Source of the DNA: DASYUM01 sp036001225
Lineage (GTDB): Bacteria > Methylomirabilota > Methylomirabilia > Rokubacteriales > DASRDR01
Direction: 5' to 3'
Assembly (NCBI GenBank): GCA_036001225.1
Contig: DASYUM010000229.1
Coordinates: 1-15,572 of the forward strand
Length of the DNA stretch: 15,572 nt
A program made the position numbers and the translations under genes. Position 1 is the first letter of the stretch; each line of letters starts with the position of its first letter. Under the pieces are notes generated by a model. The model saw nothing but the letters and a program-made list of their open reading frames with translations. It was not told the origin of the DNA and did not search any database. Of the stretch, positions 14,455-15,572 are shown piece by piece.

Positions 14455-15087
14455 ATGCCGACCACGGTCCTCCTCGCCGACGACCACGCCATCGTCCGCC
14501 AGGGGCTGAGGGCGCTCCTCGAGCGAGACGGCCTCCAGATCGTCGGGGAGGTTTCCAGCGGGCGCGAGGCGGTCCGGATCGCCCGCGAGCGACGGCCGGA
14601 CGTCGCCGTCCTCGATTTCGCGATGCCGCTGCTCAACGGCCTCGACGCCGGGCGCGAGATCCTCCAGGCAACTCGGGGTACGAAGGTGATCTTGCTGACG
14701 ATGCACACCGATGACCAGTACGTCCTGGAAGCCATCCGGGCCGGGGTCAAGGGCTACGTCGTCAAGACCCAGGCGGCGGCCGACCTGATCCGGGCCATCG
14801 AGGACGTCTGCCGGGGCCTGATCTACCTCAGCCCCACCATCTCCCAGACCGTGGTCCAGGCCTTCCTCACCAAGGCCGAGGTGCCGGTCGATCCCCTGAC
14901 TCCCCGCGAGCGCGAGGTCCTCCAGCTCGTCGCCGAGGGCAAGACGAGCAAGGAGATCGCCCACTTCCTCGGCGTGAGCGTCAAGACCGCCGAGGCCCAC
15001 CGCGGCCGGCTCATGGGCAAGCTCGAGGTCCACGGCACCGCCGGCCTCGTCCGCCACGCCATCCGCCGCGGCCTGATCCAGCCCTGA
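14455..15087 (+). CDS. NarL/FixJ-family response regulator (REC + LuxR-type HTH)
   Basis: This is a 210-residue two-domain transcription regulator. The receiver (1-120) has acidic Asp9-Asp10, phosphoacceptor Asp54 in AVLDFAMP, Thr82 and Lys104, all intact. The DNA-binding domain (147-210) is a textbook LuxR/GerE helix-turn-helix: LTPREREVLQLVAEGKTSKEIA, then GVSVKTAEAHRGRLMGKL. It starts 7 bases after the hybrid kinase stop, with AAAGGA about 10 bases upstream. HisKA_3 kinases normally pair with NarL-type regulators, so the pairing is well supported by both family and position. Its targets may include its own operon, but no binding site is proven. Its receiver is closely duplicated in the gene that follows. 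Confidence 0.96.
   Translation: MPTTVLLADDHAIVRQGLRALLERDGLQIVGEVSSGREAVRIARERRPDVAVLDFAMPLLNGLDAGREILQATRGTKVILLTMHTDDQYVLEAIRAGVKGYVVKTQAAADLIRAIEDVCRGLIYLSPTISQTVVQAFLTKAEVPVDPLTPREREVLQLVAEGKTSKEIAHFLGVSVKTAEAHRGRLMGKLEVHGTAGLVRHAIRRGLIQP
14581..14784 (+). repeat. Tandem duplicate block, copy 1 (within the first regulator)
   Basis: These 204 bases align without gaps to 15369-15572, offset 788 bases, with 8 mismatches (about 96% identity by hand count). The 120 bases just before align with about 32 mismatches (about 73%). The change in identity is abrupt, at roughly codon 43 of the receiver. Confidence 0.9.
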
Positions 15088-15093
15088 GGGCGG

Positions 15094-15156
15094 GCCCGGG
15101 CCTCCCGGGCGCTCCCGACTAGGGAGTTTTCCCCGACCGAAAGTCGGAGTTCTCCC
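15094..15156 (+). terminator. Two successive inverted repeats between the tandem regulators
   Basis: GCCCGGG (15094-15100) pairs with CCCGGGC (15104-15110) over a 3-base loop right after the first regulator stop, but no T-run follows directly. A second element pairs GGGAG (15122-15126) with CTCCC (15152-15156) and, inside it, CCGAC (15133-15137) with GTCGG (15143-15147). The first is a weak terminator candidate. The second could be an RNA hairpin or operator in front of the second regulator. Confidence 0.4.
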
Positions 15157-15194
15157 AATTGCGCCGTGACCCCAACAGATTAGCCTGATGGTGC

Positions 15195-15572
15195 ATGGTC
15201 GGGAGCGTGCCCAGGTCTGCCCTCGCTGCCGGGAGTCGCCGGATCTCCACCCGGATTCTCCTCGCCGACGACCACCTGCTCGTCCAGGAGGGTCTGAAGG
15301 CGCTGCTCGCGGCGGAAGGGTTCGACATCGTCGGCCAGGTCTCCAACGGTCAGGAGGCGGTCCGACTCGCCCGCGAGCGACGGCCGGACGTCGCCGTCCT
15401 CGAGTTCGCGATGCCGCTGCTCAACGGCCTCGACGCCGGGCGCGAGATCCTCCAGACAACTCGGGGAACCAAAGTGATCCTGCTGACGATGTACACCGAG
15501 GACCAGTACGTCCTGGAAGCCATCCGGGCCGGGGTCAAGGGCTACGTCGTCAAGACCCAGGCGGCGGCCGAC
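15195..15572 (+). CDS. Second NarL/FixJ-type response regulator with Glu in place of the phosphoacceptor Asp, 3' end cut by window edge
   Basis: 126 codons of a receiver domain are visible from ATG 15195, the only in-frame ATG after a TGA at 15186-15188. GTG 15207 is an alternative, and neither has a good ribosome site. Compared with the preceding regulator, residue n there equals n+16 here. The acidic pair (Asp25-Asp26), Thr98 and Lys120 are kept, but Asp54 is replaced by Glu70 in AVLEFAMP (GAT to GAG). Other changes in the last 68 residues are only Ala to Thr, His to Tyr and a second Asp to Glu. Such a protein should not be phosphorylated normally; Glu can mimic phospho-Asp in some receivers. 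The C-terminal DNA-binding domain is expected but lies outside the window. Confidence 0.88.
   Translation, partial: MVGSVPRSALAAGSRRISTRILLADDHLLVQEGLKALLAAEGFDIVGQVSNGQEAVRLARERRPDVAVLEFAMPLLNGLDAGREILQTTRGTKVILLTMYTEDQYVLEAIRAGVKGYVVKTQAAAD
15369..15572 (+). repeat. Tandem duplicate block, copy 2 (within the second regulator, reaches window edge)
   Basis: This is the partner of 14581-14784. The block is still matching perfectly at the right edge of the window, so the duplicated tract probably continues beyond it. Confidence 0.9.

Noticed and set aside
14455..15572. The tandem regulators as a mobile-element or assembly duplication
   Set aside because: No inverted ends, transposase or target-site repeats are seen, and the intergenic and 5' coding parts differ clearly. 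An assembly artefact is still possible and is noted in the finding.

Overview
This is a GC-rich, gene-dense bacterial window. It holds 15 complete protein genes and two cut by the window edges. I estimate roughly 70% GC by eye; it was not counted. The mix of an oligopeptide-type ABC importer, an LLM-class flavin oxidoreductase, a glyoxalase-like protein and a CADD/PqqC-like metalloenzyme recalls uncultivated soil lineages such as Rokubacteria/Methylomirabilota. That placement is an impression, because no marker gene is present.

Minus strand, positions 11972 down to 1. The genes in transcription order are: a PAP2-family membrane phosphatase; a family 9 glycosyltransferase; a small alpha+beta-barrel-type protein; a slipin (SPFH protein); a TfoX-N-like protein; then, after a 97-base gap, a CADD/PqqC-like dimetal oxidase. 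After a 169-base gap come a Rieske ferredoxin, a GlcG/HbpS-like protein, an LLM-class flavin oxidoreductase and a two-domain VOC protein. These are followed by a complete oligopeptide-type ABC importer (binding protein, two permeases, two ATPases; the last ATPase runs off the left edge). The stretch from the Rieske gene to the second ATPase is tightly packed, with 1-base overlaps or gaps of mostly 4 to 54 bases. I read it as one operon that imports a small organic molecule or peptide and oxidises it with flavin and Rieske chemistry. The substrate is unknown.

Plus strand, from 12183 to the right edge. A divergent two-component operon begins after a 210-base intergenic region that is locally AT-rich. 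It encodes: a 144-residue protein with a lone histidine-kinase dimerisation/phosphoacceptor helix pair and no ATPase domain; a hybrid kinase (REC-PAS-PAS-HisKA_3-HATPase); a NarL/FixJ-type response regulator; and a second, truncated-by-window copy of that regulator.

The most unusual observations are in this plus-strand operon. The second regulator keeps the acidic pocket, Thr and Lys of a receiver, but the phospho-accepting Asp is Glu. The two regulator genes are about 73% identical at the DNA level over the first 120 aligned bases, then about 96% identical over the next 204, which suggests gene conversion. The stop codon of the lone phosphoacceptor gene sits in the loop of a perfect 10-bp hairpin just before the kinase ribosome-binding site. 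On the other strand, the CADD-like enzyme has all six expected metal ligands but appears to lack the tyrosine that Chlamydia CADD sacrifices.

No rRNA, tRNA, CRISPR array, insertion sequence or phage gene was seen. No gene-free stretch exceeds 300 bases.
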